NCBI RefSeq assembly: GCF_900182985.1
Contig: NZ_FXUY01000002.1
Location: 622,501-686,500, forward strand
Length of the DNA stretch: 64,000 nt
Direction: 5' to 3'
Origin: Pseudomonas helmanticensis
GTDB taxonomy: Bacteria; Pseudomonadota; Gammaproteobacteria; Pseudomonadales; Pseudomonadaceae
Both the position numbers and the translations under genes were made by a program. Shown here in pieces: positions 25,770 through 35,363 of the stretch (position 1 is its first letter; the number at the start of each line of letters is the position of its first letter). The notes beneath the pieces are model-generated. The model was given only the letters and a program-made list of their open reading frames with translations. It did not search any database and had not been told where the DNA came from.

Positions 25770-26402
25770 ATGAAAGCGCTCATCGAAGGTTTCATCAAAT
25801 TCCAAAAAGAAGTTTTCCCACAAAGAACGGATCTTTTCAAATATCTTGCTACCACGCAAACCCCTGAAACGTTGTTCATCACGTGCTCCGATAGCCGGGT
25901 CATCCCGGAAATGCTTACGCAGCAGGAACCAGGTGAGCTGTTTGTTATACGTAATGCGGGAAATATTGTTCCCAGCTACGGACCTCAACCAGGCGGTGTG
26001 ACAGCTACTGTGGAATATGCAGTCGCGGTATTGGGAGTGGCTGATATCGTAATTTGTGGCCATTCAGATTGCGGCGCAATGACAGCTGTTTCGAGTGGAA
26101 AACCCCTCAATCATTTGCCAGCTGTTGCTGCTTGGATGTCTTACGCAGAGTCTGCAAAAGTGATTAACTCCGCGCGTACATTCACCTCTGACAAAGATCG
26201 TATTTGTTCAATGGTACGAGAGAATGTGATTGCTCAGCTCTCCAATCTGCGAACCCATCCGAGTGTCAGACTTGCCATGGAACAAAAAAAGCTGAACTTG
26301 CATGGCTGGGTCTACGATATCGAAACTGGATCGATCGAGGCGCTCGACGGAACAACTAATAAGTTTGTTTCTTTAGTAGATTTTCCAGAAACAAAAGCCT
26401 AA
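25770..26402 (+). CDS. cynT: beta-class carbonic anhydrase, copy 2 (stand-alone)
   Basis: A 210-residue beta-carbonic anhydrase with the same zinc motifs ([12 protein letters not shown] and CGHSDCGAM). It is clearly diverged from copies 1 and 3, which are nearly identical to each other. It is not preceded by a cynS but by a 630-base gap, and is followed by an NTF2-fold gene and then cynS copy 2. It may be the older copy that served the second module before copy 3 arrived, or a separately regulated isozyme. Confidence 0.94.
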   Translation: MKALIEGFIKFQKEVFPQRTDLFKYLATTQTPETLFITCSDSRVIPEMLTQQEPGELFVIRNAGNIVPSYGPQPGGVTATVEYAVAVLGVADIVICGHSDCGAMTAVSSGKPLNHLPAVAAWMSYAESAKVINSARTFTSDKDRICSMVRENVIAQLSNLRTHPSVRLAMEQKKLNLHGWVYDIETGSIEALDGTTNKFVSLVDFPETKA

Positions 26403-26530
26403 CGACGAACCAGACGACAATGCTTTTCCGCCTTCAATATGCCCTCACTCGCATATTGAAAGCGAAATCGCACAGTTTAGCTAGGTATCTCCACTTCAGC
26501 TGTCACATGTAGAGATTTGGAGTAATTATT

Positions 26531-27007
26531 ATGTCTGAATCGGAAACCCGTCCACCGCTTCCACCATTTGATCACGAGTCTGCAACGCTAAAAGTTCGTC
26601 TCGCAGAGGATGGTTGGAATAGCCGTAACGCTGAAAAAGTCTCGCTGGCTTATACCCAAGACACCAAATGGCGTAATCGAGTGGACTTTGCAGTGAACAG
26701 AGCAGAAGCAGCTGCATTCTTAACTCGAAAATGGAACAAGGAACTGGAGTATCGGCTCATCAAAGAATTATGGGCCTTTACTGATAACCGTATCGCAGTG
26801 CGATACGCCTATGAATGGCACGATGATTCAGGCAACTGGTACCGCTCATATGGAAATGAAAACTGGGAGTTCGCAAATGATGGGCTAATGGCTCATCGTT
26901 TTGCCTGCGTAAATGACATGCCGATCAAGGAATCGGAGCGAAAGTTTCGATGGCCATTAGGCAGGCGCCCAGACGACCACCCTGGCCTCTCCGATTTAGG
27001 CCTTTGA
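26531..27007 (+). CDS. DUF1348 / NTF2-fold protein
   Basis: A 158-residue soluble protein of the SnoaL/NTF2-like DUF1348 family. Typical segments are [21 protein letters not shown], shown here as [12 protein letters not shown], then [26 protein letters not shown] and [20 protein letters not shown], given in part. The cone-shaped fold often holds hydrophobic or small ligands, and no reaction is established. GGAG lies 10 bases before the ATG. It stands between cynT copy 2 and cynS copy 2. Confidence 0.85.
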   Translation: MSESETRPPLPPFDHESATLKVRLAEDGWNSRNAEKVSLAYTQDTKWRNRVDFAVNRAEAAAFLTRKWNKELEYRLIKELWAFTDNRIAVRYAYEWHDDSGNWYRSYGNENWEFANDGLMAHRFACVNDMPIKESERKFRWPLGRRPDDHPGLSDLGL

Positions 27008-27061
27008 ATTTAAACAGGTTTTAGTAGTTGAACAATTGCACAACTACTGCCACCCACTCAT

Positions 27062-27111
27062 CTATAGGGAGGACTTATCCAATGGATTGTATATGGGTCT
27101 TGGACGCTATC
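27062..27111 (+). promoter_or_regulatory. conserved leader motif upstream of cynS copy 2
   Basis: CTATAGGGAGGACTTAT ... GGGTCTTGGACGCTATC matches the motif before cynS copy 1 at most positions, at a similar distance from the start codon. No LysR gene is adjacent here, so the paralogous LysR proteins at 20087 or 35792 probably act in trans. Confidence 0.7.
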
Positions 27112-27194
27112 AGCGGATCAGACGATGATTGTTTCACAGCAAAGCAACACCAACTCTTCACTACTAATCAAACGAAATTGATCGGAGAAATACC

Positions 27195-27662
27195 ATGGTC
27201 CAGTCCCACGCTTATAAAGACTCCAGCCTTGCCCTGACTACCGAAATTCTCGATGCCAAGGCCCGCAAAAACCTCTCATGGCAGGATATGGCCGATGGCA
27301 CCGGCCTCGGCCTGGCATATGTCACGGCCGCCCTGCTTGGCCAACATCCTCTGCCAGAAAGCGCCGCTAAAGTCGTCGGTGAAAAGCTGGACTTGGATGC
27401 CGATGCAGTAGCCGCTCTGCAAATCATCCCGCTGCGCGGCAGCCTGAATGGTGTCCCTACGGATCCGACCATTTACCGCTTCTACGAAATGATCCAGATC
27501 TACGGCACCACCCTTAAAGCATTGGTTCACGAGCAGTTCGGTGACGGCATCATCAGCGCAATCAACTTCAAGCTTGATATGAAGAAAGTTGAAGACCCAG
27601 AAGGCGGTCATCGTGCAGTGATCACCCTGGATGGCAAGTTCCTGCCGCTGCGCCCGTTCTAA
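27195..27662 (+). CDS. cynS: cyanate hydratase (cyanase), copy 2
   Basis: A 155-residue cyanase with all three catalytic positions present (Arg and Glu in [11 protein letters not shown], Ser in DGIISAINF). The protein is close to copy 1, but the N-terminal third is noticeably more diverged at the DNA level than the C-terminal half, which shares an identical stretch around GGATCCGACCATTTACCGCT. GGAGAAATACC precedes the ATG. The same hairpin, DUF2790 gene and cynT follow. Confidence 0.96.
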   Translation: MVQSHAYKDSSLALTTEILDAKARKNLSWQDMADGTGLGLAYVTAALLGQHPLPESAAKVVGEKLDLDADAVAALQIIPLRGSLNGVPTDPTIYRFYEMIQIYGTTLKALVHEQFGDGIISAINFKLDMKKVEDPEGGHRAVITLDGKFLPLRPF

Positions 27663-27686
27663 TAGCGCGAATCTCCCCTGACATTC

Positions 27687-27707
27687 GGCCCGCATCCTAT
27701 GCGGGCC
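27687..27707 (+). terminator. intra-operon hairpin after cynS copy 2
   Basis: GGCCCGCAT pairs with ATGCGGGCC around CCT, followed by TGTTTTAAA, a better U-tract than in copy 1. It lies 24 bases after cynS, matching the layout of the other modules. Confidence 0.7.
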
Positions 27708-27767
27708 TGTTTTAAAAAATTACTCAATCAATCTCAAAGAACACCATTTCTGACTGGAGGATTCGTC

Positions 27768-28016
27768 ATGAACAAAATTCTGTTTCTCGCCTTATCCCTG
27801 ACAGCCTCTTTGTCAGCATATGCGCAGGATTCTACTGAATCTCAGCCCGTGGTTGTTTACTCCTACGGCATGCACGTGGATGTAGCCAAAGTCATCCACA
27901 TCACCCCGGCGGCAGACACCTGCTTTTCAACCCCTGTGCAGATGACTTACGACGACTCGCGCGGCGGTGTCCACGTTCTCGAATACAGCGTGATTGGCAC
28001 CGGATGCACCAATTAA
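27768..28016 (+). CDS. DUF2790 small periplasmic protein, copy b
   Basis: An 82-residue protein. The signal peptide is [20 protein letters not shown]. The mature part has [14 protein letters not shown], a Cys in [16 protein letters not shown] and a C-terminal Cys (GTGCTN). TGGAGGATTCGTC precedes ATG 27768, nearly the same as in copy a. It sits between cynS and cynT as in the first module. Confidence 0.88.
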   Translation: MNKILFLALSLTASLSAYAQDSTESQPVVVYSYGMHVDVAKVIHITPAADTCFSTPVQMTYDDSRGGVHVLEYSVIGTGCTN

Positions 28017-28054
28017 TCGTCCAACCCTTCACTGGCTTTTTACAGGATCAAATT

Positions 28055-28714
28055 ATGAAAGCTCTTATTGATGGTTTTTTGAAATTTAAAAAAGAAGTGT
28101 TTCCTCAGCGGACAGATCTGTTCAAGCACTTGGCTACGACTCAACATCCAGGCACCTTGTTCATCAGCTGTTCTGACAGCCGTGTAGTACCTGAACTGCT
28201 GATGCAGCAAGAGCCTGGCGAGCTGTTTGTCATTCGCAACGCCGGCAATATCGTGCCGTCCTACAGCCCTCAATCGGGTGGGGTATCAGCCACGATTGAA
28301 TACGCTGTCGCTGTGCTCGGTGTAACAGACATCGTGATTTGCGGCCACTCCGACTGCGGCGCCATGACAGCCGTTGCTAAGTGCAAATGCATGGATCATC
28401 TGCCTGCTGTCGCTGGCTGGTTGCAACATGCCGAGTCGGCAAAAGTCATCAACGAATCTCGTCCTCACGCCAGTGAAGCAGCCAAAGTCAGTTCGATGGT
28501 GCGTGAGAACGTCATTGCCCAACTGGCCAACATCCAGACTCATCCGAGCGTGCGCTTGGCCCAGGAAAAAGGACTGTTGAATTTGCATGGTTGGGTATAC
28601 GACATCGAAACCGGATCGATCGACGCGTTGGATGCGGACAACCGCAGCTTCAAATCCTTGATCAAACACCCTACTACCTGTGCTGTGCATCCGCGCGCTC
28701 AAGCCGCGGCATGA
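28055..28714 (+). CDS. cynT: beta-class carbonic anhydrase, copy 3
   Basis: A 219-residue carbonic anhydrase almost identical in DNA to copy 1. The block from about codon 35 to codon 155 has only about two differences, while differences cluster at both ends. This points to recent duplication or gene conversion restricted to cynT, because the neighbouring cynS genes are more diverged. Zinc motifs CSDSR and HSDCG are intact. AGGA precedes ATG 28055. An MFS gene follows after 55 bases. Confidence 0.95.
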   Translation: MKALIDGFLKFKKEVFPQRTDLFKHLATTQHPGTLFISCSDSRVVPELLMQQEPGELFVIRNAGNIVPSYSPQSGGVSATIEYAVAVLGVTDIVICGHSDCGAMTAVAKCKCMDHLPAVAGWLQHAESAKVINESRPHASEAAKVSSMVRENVIAQLANIQTHPSVRLAQEKGLLNLHGWVYDIETGSIDALDADNRSFKSLIKHPTTCAVHPRAQAAA

Positions 28715-28769
28715 ACTACTCTCAAATTTGAGGCACACCCAGGCACCAAACATAGATATCGGAGCCAGC

Positions 28770-30161
28770 ATGTCCAGAGAAACAACATTGGGTGCGGAAA
28801 GTGTCCTCCCTGCCACAGATGGGTTGCCTCAAAACGCCCGCCGCCTCGCCATATTTTCCCTGGCCATTGGTGTGGGAATGGCGTCCCTTGATACAGCGAT
28901 AGCCAACGTAGCTTTGCCCGCTATTGCTGAACAATTAAACACAACACCGGCATCATCGGTCTGGATTATCAACGTTTACCAGCTGGCGATGGTGGCGACG
29001 CTTTTACCGTTCGCAGCCCTTGGCGAAATCATTTGTTATCGCCGCGTTCTGCTTTTTGGGTTGTTTCTATTCACTCTTGCTTCCCTGGGTTGCGCCCTCG
29101 CATGGTCACTGCCTTCACTAGTCACCGCTCGGCTGCTCCAAGGGGTCGGCGCTAGCGCCGTTATGGGCGTAAATACCGCCATGCTCAAGGCTATTTATCC
29201 CACAAAAATGCTGGGACGGGGCTACGGAACCAATGCTCTAGTGGTTGCAGTCGCTTTCGCGATAGGGCCGACCATGTCGTCCCTTATTTTGTCAGTCGCA
29301 AACTGGCCATGGCTCTTCGCGATTAATGTTCCGCTTGGCCTGGTTGCATTTTTCCTTGGCCGTAAAGTACTGCCAGCTACTCACAGAGCAACGCACAAAT
29401 TCGACGGTTTGACCGCCCTTTACAACGTAGTGGCTTTTAGTCTGTTGATACTGCTTTTCGGAGATGCGGCTCACCAAGCTAGCGTAACAACGCTGCTGCT
29501 GGAATTGATCGGCGCAGTCTTGTTCTTCGCGTTGTTGCTGCATCGGCAGGCAGACCATAAAGCTCCAATGCTGCCAATCGACTTGCTACGCCGGCCCATG
29601 TTCGCGCTTTCAGTCGTAACGTCTGTATGCACCTTCGCAGCCCAAGGACTGGCATTTGTCGCCCTACCCTTTTACTTCTTTTCTACGCTTGGTCGATCAC
29701 CCGTAGAGACCGGATTTTTGATGACTCCTTGGGCGGTCATGGTAGCAATCATGGCCCCCATTGCAGGTAGATTGAGCGATCACTACTCGCCCGGCGCCTT
29801 AGGAGGAATCGGCCTTGCGATACTGGCTGCGGGGTTACTAGCCTTGGTACTCATGCCCGCTGACCCATCCACGATCAATATCAGTTGGCGCATGGCTATG
29901 TGCGGGGTTGGGTTCGGTTTCTTCCAGGCACCTAACCTCAAAGGGTTTATGGGCAGCGCACCTCCCCAACGAGCTGGCAGCGCAAGCGGCATGGTTGCCA
30001 CCTCTCGGCTTATCGGGCAATCCACGGGTGCGGCGTTGGTTGCGTATTGCTTCATGTTGTCGAGTGAACACGGCGCTATATTCGCACTGTGGGCTGCTGC
30101 TGCATTTGCGGCAACTGCGAGCGTGGCCAGTTTTGGGCGAGTGGTCGCTATACGAACTTGA
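28770..30161 (+). CDS. MFS transporter, DHA2-like (14 membrane segments)
   Basis: A 463-residue major-facilitator transporter. After a short cytoplasmic N terminus it shows SLDTAIANVALPAIAEQL (motif D1-like), WIINVYQLAMVATLLPFAAL, ARLLQGVGASAVMGVN and about 14 hydrophobic segments, the DHA2 drug/proton antiporter layout. It would export a toxic small molecule using the proton gradient. ATG 28770 is chosen because the preceding in-frame codons overlap the end of cynT. It may be transcribed from the second cyanate module. Confidence 0.88.
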   Translation: MSRETTLGAESVLPATDGLPQNARRLAIFSLAIGVGMASLDTAIANVALPAIAEQLNTTPASSVWIINVYQLAMVATLLPFAALGEIICYRRVLLFGLFLFTLASLGCALAWSLPSLVTARLLQGVGASAVMGVNTAMLKAIYPTKMLGRGYGTNALVVAVAFAIGPTMSSLILSVANWPWLFAINVPLGLVAFFLGRKVLPATHRATHKFDGLTALYNVVAFSLLILLFGDAAHQASVTTLLLELIGAVLFFALLLHRQADHKAPMLPIDLLRRPMFALSVVTSVCTFAAQGLAFVALPFYFFSTLGRSPVETGFLMTPWAVMVAIMAPIAGRLSDHYSPGALGGIGLAILAAGLLALVLMPADPSTINISWRMAMCGVGFGFFQAPNLKGFMGSAPPQRAGSASGMVATSRLIGQSTGAALVAYCFMLSSEHGAIFALWAAAAFAATASVASFGRVVAIRT

Positions 30162-30268
30162 GCAGTGACTGCCATCGGTGCATGAAAAGCCCACAGACAG
30201 GTACGGCGGTTGGGCGAACAATTTAGGACTTGTGCGAAGCACGCTTCAAATGTTCACGGAGAATAAAA

Positions 30269-31318
30269 ATGCTCGACTTGGCATTTAGCCATTGGCTGGA
30301 CAAGCACGCACAGGGGCTAGACTCGGGATCAAGTGATCCGCAAGAAGTCTTGGCGCAACTGGCGCTAGCCAACGTTCTACGCGTGGGGATCAGCCCATTT
30401 TTAGGTGGCAATGGCAAGAATTTAGCCGATGCGGTTGAGACTTTAGCCGCGGTAGCCAGCCATTCCATGACGGCCGCTTTTGTCCTTTGGGGTCAGCGCA
30501 CATTCATCGAATATGTACTGCAAAGCTCCAACTTCGCATTGCGCGAGAGATTGTTACCGTTCCTGCTTGACGGAAAACTGGCTGGTGCAACCGGTCTCTC
30601 CAACGCCATCAAGTTCCTATCTGGGATCGAAGCTCTGCAAGTGCAAGGCACTCCAGCCGAAGATGGCTGGGCCTTGAATGGCGGACTTCACTGGGTAACA
30701 AATCTGCGTAGAAGTGGCTTTGTAGTCGCGGCGGCTGTAGAGGATACGCAGGGCGGGACACCCTTCATTTTAGCGATCCCGGGCTCGGCAAATGGTCTTC
30801 ACCGCTCGGAGGATTTGCAGTTGATGGGATTGCAGTCAAGCAACACTGCTGCCCTGGATTTTGATAAGGCCAAGGTAAGTAGAGATTGGTTGCTGCATGA
30901 GGACGCGCAAGCTTTTCTGCAATCAGTGCGACCAGCATTTCTTGGTTTGCAATGCGGTATGTCGATTGGACTGGCCCGGCGTTCCTTGCAGGAGGTGGAG
31001 GAGCATTTGCAACACGACCGTTCGATCTTATTAGAAGCCTTGCTGAACCAACGCTGGCAACTCGAAGGGATGGTTAGTGAGCTTAAACGCGGACTGCTGG
31101 ACGGGCGTTTTCGGGAGCAGCCCGCAGCTTTGTTTTGCCTACGCATCTCCTTAGCAGAATCAGCTGCTAATGCAGTGCAATTGGAACTGCAAGCCAGCGG
31201 CGGTAAAGCTTACCTGGTTGAACAGGGCATCGGGTTTGCTCGTCGTTGGCGCGAATCTGCTTTTATACCCGTTGTCACTCCGACTCTGGTGCAGCTACGG
31301 GCTCAGCTGCAACGCTAG
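30269..31318 (+). CDS. acyl-CoA dehydrogenase-like flavoprotein
   Basis: A 349-residue protein with the acyl-CoA-dehydrogenase fold: helical N domain (ALANVLRVGISPFLGG), a beta domain with GATGLSNAIK and WALNGGLHWVTNLRR, and a helical C domain. It looks like the SfnC/DszC-like branch of flavin monooxygenases rather than true fatty-acid enzymes, because the catalytic Glu region is not evident and it is short. This is inference. GGAGAATAAAA precedes ATG 30269. It lies after the MFS gene in the same direction. Confidence 0.7.
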   Translation: MLDLAFSHWLDKHAQGLDSGSSDPQEVLAQLALANVLRVGISPFLGGNGKNLADAVETLAAVASHSMTAAFVLWGQRTFIEYVLQSSNFALRERLLPFLLDGKLAGATGLSNAIKFLSGIEALQVQGTPAEDGWALNGGLHWVTNLRRSGFVVAAAVEDTQGGTPFILAIPGSANGLHRSEDLQLMGLQSSNTAALDFDKAKVSRDWLLHEDAQAFLQSVRPAFLGLQCGMSIGLARRSLQEVEEHLQHDRSILLEALLNQRWQLEGMVSELKRGLLDGRFREQPAALFCLRISLAESAANAVQLELQASGGKAYLVEQGIGFARRWRESAFIPVVTPTLVQLRAQLQR

Positions 31319-31476
31319 GAGAGTTGATTTGCGTCTCAATGCAGCCCTTTCTCTAGGTAAAACACGAACCGACATCTTTGATATGCCGGCGTGATAGAGC
31401 GCGCGAGATTCATTTCTGCCCCTGTCATCACACAGCCCCTCATCCTTCAACAAGTGTCGGAGTTACTTACACACGC

Positions 31477-31493
31477 CATACCGAAGTATTAGG
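31477..31493 (+). promoter_or_regulatory. short relative of the LysR-upstream block (copy C)
   Basis: CATACCGAAGTATTAGG resembles CATACTTCAGTATTAGC in blocks A and B and lies 98 bases before the LRAT-fold gene. The match is short, so this is suggestive only. Confidence 0.4.
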
Positions 31494-31591
31494 TTCGTAT
31501 ATTTACTGACTACATAAATACGCCCTATGCACGAATGTGTTTCCGCGTCCTGGAAGATATGATTTTTCTTAAGGATTCGGAGGATTTCGTC

Positions 31592-32197
31592 ATGAACATG
31601 CTGATTACGAACATCGTCAAAGGGCTGTCATCTCTACGGTCACTCACGTTTTTCAGATCCGCTCTGGTTGACGTTAACCTTGTGTCCTGCCTGAACAGCC
31701 AATCCTTTGGAAGCGAATTACGTATCAGCATTTCCGACGACGTAGCCTCGCAGAGCAACGGAAGCAAAAATGCCAACTTTCGGTTGATTGGTCGAGACAT
31801 TGACTGGTTAACAGCAGGATCGCACCTGGTCAGCCCACGCAAATTTTACGTTCACCATGGGATCTATCTCGGAAACGGAAAGGTCGCACACTACTCGGGA
31901 TTAAGCGGATCCCTGCGAGCCGGCCCTATCGAAGTTACCGACTTGAAGTGCTTTGCCAACGGCAGATCAGCTTGGGTCTACGAAGATCAAACCGCTTTCT
32001 CAAACGATGAAATCGTCGTCCGTGCCCGTTCTAGAATTGGCGAAGCGCAGTACAAAATTTTCTCGAATAATTGTGAGCACTTTTGCAATTGGTGCATCTC
32101 AGGTACAAGCCATAGCGCACAAGTCGCTGAGTTCCTTCACTTCCCTTTTCGCATGATCGGTAAGGTATTCGCCCAGGAATCTGGTCTGATCGCATAG
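31592..32197 (+). CDS. LRAT-fold (NlpC/P60 superfamily) protein
   Basis: A 201-residue protein with a C-terminal LRAT domain. The catalytic His lies in FYVHHGIYLGNGKVAHYSG and the catalytic Cys in NNCEHFCNW, as in lecithin-retinol acyltransferase and related thiol acyltransferases or hydrolases. The first about 75 residues have no recognised domain. The substrate in bacteria is unknown; lipid acyl transfer or a peptidase-like role are both possible. ATG 31592 has GGAGGA 7 bases upstream. It stands alone, upstream of a sensor kinase gene. Confidence 0.8.
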   Translation: MNMLITNIVKGLSSLRSLTFFRSALVDVNLVSCLNSQSFGSELRISISDDVASQSNGSKNANFRLIGRDIDWLTAGSHLVSPRKFYVHHGIYLGNGKVAHYSGLSGSLRAGPIEVTDLKCFANGRSAWVYEDQTAFSNDEIVVRARSRIGEAQYKIFSNNCEHFCNWCISGTSHSAQVAEFLHFPFRMIGKVFAQESGLIA

Positions 32198-32386
32198 CAA
32201 TTGAGATGTAGCCCTCCTCCACCTTGCACTATTTCGACAGACTGAATTGTGAGGGTAAAAACGCCTATTTTATTACCGAATGGCACGGTCTTGGACCGGC
32301 GAACGGTTATGCTAGCTACTGTTTTACCGACTAAAATTGAGTGTATTGTCGGTGATGAATTGCAGACCTAGCAGGCCTATTGATTT

Positions 32387-34228
32387 ATGAAAATCATAAT
32401 GGAACCAAAGGTAATTGCTGGAGCGTACATCCGCCCATTTCTTTCCTCATTGCAGCTTCAGCGATTAGGTGCAATAGCGCTCTCAAGCGCCATTTTCGTC
32501 ATCGACACTGCCAGTTCAATTCATATTGCCATTGCGGTGCTCTACGTCGCTGTCATCCTTATTTCAGTCAACATAGTCTCGAAAAAAGGCGTCATACGCG
32601 TTTCTTTCTGCTGTATTGGATTGACCCTTATTGCGTTCCTAGGTGGCCATGGTCTGAATTTTCATGACGGAAGTTTTGCGCGATTTTTGGTCAGCCTTTC
32701 TGCTATCGGCATCACGTCTTTTTTAGCTCTCAAAAACAAAGCCGTCAGCGATGAATTACAGGAACAGGTGCGGTTGCTTGCGCAGACCCACGACGCAATC
32801 ATCGTAAGGGACATGGATCACATCATTACAAAATGGAGTCCCGGCGCTGAGAAGCTTTATGGATGGTCGAGATCGCAGGCTGTTGGTCAGGATTTCCGCA
32901 CTCTACTTTGTCCGCAATTGATGACCAGTTGGGATCAGATGATGACGTGTCTTCTCGAAACTGGCCACTGGGAAGGAGAGGTTGTGGAGCGCTGTCGCGA
33001 CGGGGCGTGTGTAACAGTAATCAGCCGCTGCTCGCTGTCACGTGGAGATGATAATGTGCCCAAAGCAATACTCGCGACTCATAACGACATCTCGGACCGA
33101 AAACGCGCCATCGAGGCTCTCCAGCGTAGCGAAGCATTCCTCACCGGTGCTCAGTGGCTGAGTCAAACCGGAAGCATTGGTCTCATAATTCCTAGCGGTG
33201 AAATGTATTGGTCCGAGGAAGCGCGTCGGATATTCGAATTCTCTGCTGATGAGCAACCCATGCTTACCAGCGTCATGAACAGGACACATCCAGATGATGT
33301 CGACCTGGTCAAAATGTCGATCAAGGACGCCTTTCAAAAACAGCCTCATATCAAGACTGAGTATCGGCTACTAATGGATGACGGCCGTGTTAAATACGTG
33401 CAAATGCTCGCCCAGTTAATCTTGGATGGCGAAGACGATTGCGAATACGTTGGGGCATTGATGGATGTCACGGATGCCAAGATGTCGGAGGAGGCACTCC
33501 ATCGATCTGAAGCCCAATTAGCTCATGTCAGCAGGGTTGCAACACTTGGGGAACTCGCCGCCTCCATCGCTCATGAGGTCAACCAACCGCTATCCGCCGT
33601 CACTACAAATGGTACGGCTGGATTGCGTTGGTTGAATCGAGAGGTGCCCGATTTAGCCGAGGTTCGCGGTGCAATTGAACGCATGGTGAGCGAAACGAAT
33701 CGAGCCAGTGAAGTGATACGCCGCATCCGAGCCATGGCACGTAAAACAGCCCCCCAAAACGTTCCGCTCAATATTATAGAGGTTATTGACGAGTCGTTAG
33801 CCCTCGTGGATAGGGAACTCAAACGGAACAAAGTTGTGCTAGACCTTAGCTATGACAGTGATGCAGCAAAAGTCGATGGCGACCGTGTCCAGTTGCAGCA
33901 GGTCATCATCAATTTGCTGATGAACGGCATGCAGGCAATGACCAACGCTAAAACCAAAAAACGCACCCTGTGTTTGAGCCTTCAGTACTCAGAAATAGAT
34001 GAGGTACTCGTTGATATCAAAGACAGTGGCCCAGGCATCACATCGGATCAGATGCCGAATCTCTTCGAAGCCTTTTTCACCACCAAATCAGAAGGTATGG
34101 GAATGGGGCTTTCGATTTGCAGATCGATCATTGAAGCCCATGGTGGACGCATATGGGCGACGTCTGAAAAGGGATTAGGCGCGACATTCCACTTGGCTCT
34201 CCCGCTCAGTAAGAAGGAGCACGTGTGA
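32387..34228 (+). CDS. membrane sensor histidine kinase with two PAS domains (FixL-like)
   Basis: A 613-residue kinase. Residues 1-115 hold about four membrane helices. PAS1 (about 125-240) begins LLAQTHDAIIVRDMDHIITKW in part, and PAS2 (about 250-360) carries GLIIPSGEMYWSEEARRIF. The H-box is SIAHEVNQPLSAV with GELAASIAHE. The ATPase domain shows INLLMNGMQAM, DSGPGI, FEAFFTTK and GMGMGLSICRSIIE. No heme His is obvious in the PAS domains. It overlaps the response-regulator start (GTGA), so the two are a coupled pair. The signal may be membrane- or redox-related, which is unknown. Confidence 0.9.
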   Translation: MKIIMEPKVIAGAYIRPFLSSLQLQRLGAIALSSAIFVIDTASSIHIAIAVLYVAVILISVNIVSKKGVIRVSFCCIGLTLIAFLGGHGLNFHDGSFARFLVSLSAIGITSFLALKNKAVSDELQEQVRLLAQTHDAIIVRDMDHIITKWSPGAEKLYGWSRSQAVGQDFRTLLCPQLMTSWDQMMTCLLETGHWEGEVVERCRDGACVTVISRCSLSRGDDNVPKAILATHNDISDRKRAIEALQRSEAFLTGAQWLSQTGSIGLIIPSGEMYWSEEARRIFEFSADEQPMLTSVMNRTHPDDVDLVKMSIKDAFQKQPHIKTEYRLLMDDGRVKYVQMLAQLILDGEDDCEYVGALMDVTDAKMSEEALHRSEAQLAHVSRVATLGELAASIAHEVNQPLSAVTTNGTAGLRWLNREVPDLAEVRGAIERMVSETNRASEVIRRIRAMARKTAPQNVPLNIIEVIDESLALVDRELKRNKVVLDLSYDSDAAKVDGDRVQLQQVIINLLMNGMQAMTNAKTKKRTLCLSLQYSEIDEVLVDIKDSGPGITSDQMPNLFEAFFTTKSEGMGMGLSICRSIIEAHGGRIWATSEKGLGATFHLALPLSKKEHV

Positions 34229-34875
34229 ACGAAGAAATTGATTCCGATACGTCTCATAACAATGAGCCAATAGTCTTCGTGGTTGATGATGAGGCAGCAG
34301 TACGTGTCGCGCTCAGTAGCCTTTTTCGCTCAACGGACGTCCGAGTCGAAACCTTCGCCTCGGCGGCAGAGTTCCTACAACGACCAGATCCGGAAGCTCC
34401 TTGCTGTCTGGTGCTTGACGTACGTCTCCAGGGCTCCAGTGGCTTGGATTTCCAACGTCAATTACTTGATGCGAATAACAATATGCCCATCATCTTCATC
34501 ACCGGTCATGGCGACATCGCAATGACCGTAAAAGCGATGAAGGCCGGCGCCGTGGACTTTCTAGTCAAACCATTCCGCGACCAAGATCTTTTGGATGCCG
34601 TATCAGCGGCCCTCAGGACAGATGGAAAACGAAGGGAAAATGACAAACAAGATTCCGAGATGAATGCGTGTTACAGGTCTTTAACCCCTCGTGAGCGGGA
34701 GGTGATGGCCTACGCCGTCAAGGGTTTGATGAACAAACAGATTGCGAGTGAGATTTGTTTGAGTGAAGTGACCGTGAAAATTCATCGTGGCCACGCAATG
34801 AAAAAAATGCAGGCGAAATCTTTTGCAGATTTGGTTCGGATGGCCGAGGCATTGGGGATCGGCGTAAAACGCTGA
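34225..34875 (+). CDS. FixJ-like response regulator (REC + LuxR HTH)
   Basis: A 216-residue regulator. The receiver domain has VFVVDDEAAVRVAL, the phospho-Asp in CLVLDVRLQGSSGLD, ITGHGDI and the Lys in FLVKPFRDQDL. The C-terminal LuxR-type HTH reads LTPREREVMAYAVKGLMNKQ in part and SEVTVKIHRGHAMKKM. Start is a GTG at 34225 inside the kinase stop. It should be phosphorylated by the adjacent kinase and activate promoters, perhaps in this locus. Confidence 0.92.
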   Translation: MNEEIDSDTSHNNEPIVFVVDDEAAVRVALSSLFRSTDVRVETFASAAEFLQRPDPEAPCCLVLDVRLQGSSGLDFQRQLLDANNNMPIIFITGHGDIAMTVKAMKAGAVDFLVKPFRDQDLLDAVSAALRTDGKRRENDKQDSEMNACYRSLTPREREVMAYAVKGLMNKQIASEICLSEVTVKIHRGHAMKKMQAKSFADLVRMAEALGIGVKR

Positions 34876-34991
34876 CCCTCGTAATACGAGTGTATTATTT
34901 CCTTTAATGAAATACGTCCCTAAAGTGGTAGTCAGACGACGAGTGCATGCCGTGCTCGAATCGCTTCCTACTGTATTTAGGGTAATGCACA

Positions 34992-35363
34992 GTGAATAAA
35001 ACCCCGGTGATTTCCATTGTCGATGACGACAAATCTGGCCGCATAGCGTTGAGCAGTCTCGTGCGCTCAATGGGCTATGAGCCCTGCCTTTTTTCGTGTG
35101 CCGAGGATTTTCTTGCCTCCGCTGAACGCGGTGATACTGACTGTCTGATCACGGACTTTCAAATGCCTGGCATGACCGGTCTGGATCTCCAGGGCGAGTT
35201 GGTCAATGACGGGCAGAATATTCCGATCATATTCATCACGGCTTATCCCGAAGAATCCGTGCGCAATCGTGCAGAAGCAGCCGGAGCTGTCTGTTTTCTT
35301 AGCAAGCCATTTGACGGCCAAGTAATCATTGACTGCATCGAGCAGATTTTCACTAGAAATTAA
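34992..35363 (+). CDS. single-domain response regulator (receiver only)
   Basis: A 123-residue stand-alone FixJ-type receiver: ISIVDDDKSGRIALSSL, phospho-Asp in CLITDFQMPGMTGLDL, ITAYPEE and FLSKPFDGQ. It has no output domain. The start is a GTG at 34992. It follows the FixJ-like gene after 116 bases. Such receivers commonly compete for phosphate or inhibit the kinase, like FixT-type modulators, so it may tune the kinase upstream (inference). Confidence 0.88.
   Translation: MNKTPVISIVDDDKSGRIALSSLVRSMGYEPCLFSCAEDFLASAERGDTDCLITDFQMPGMTGLDLQGELVNDGQNIPIIFITAYPEESVRNRAEAAGAVCFLSKPFDGQVIIDCIEQIFTRN

Noticed and set aside
31329..31394. 22-codon TTG-started mini-frame after the acyl-CoA-dehydrogenase-like gene with AGGAGAG in front
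   Set aside because: Too short to judge; likely fortuitous.
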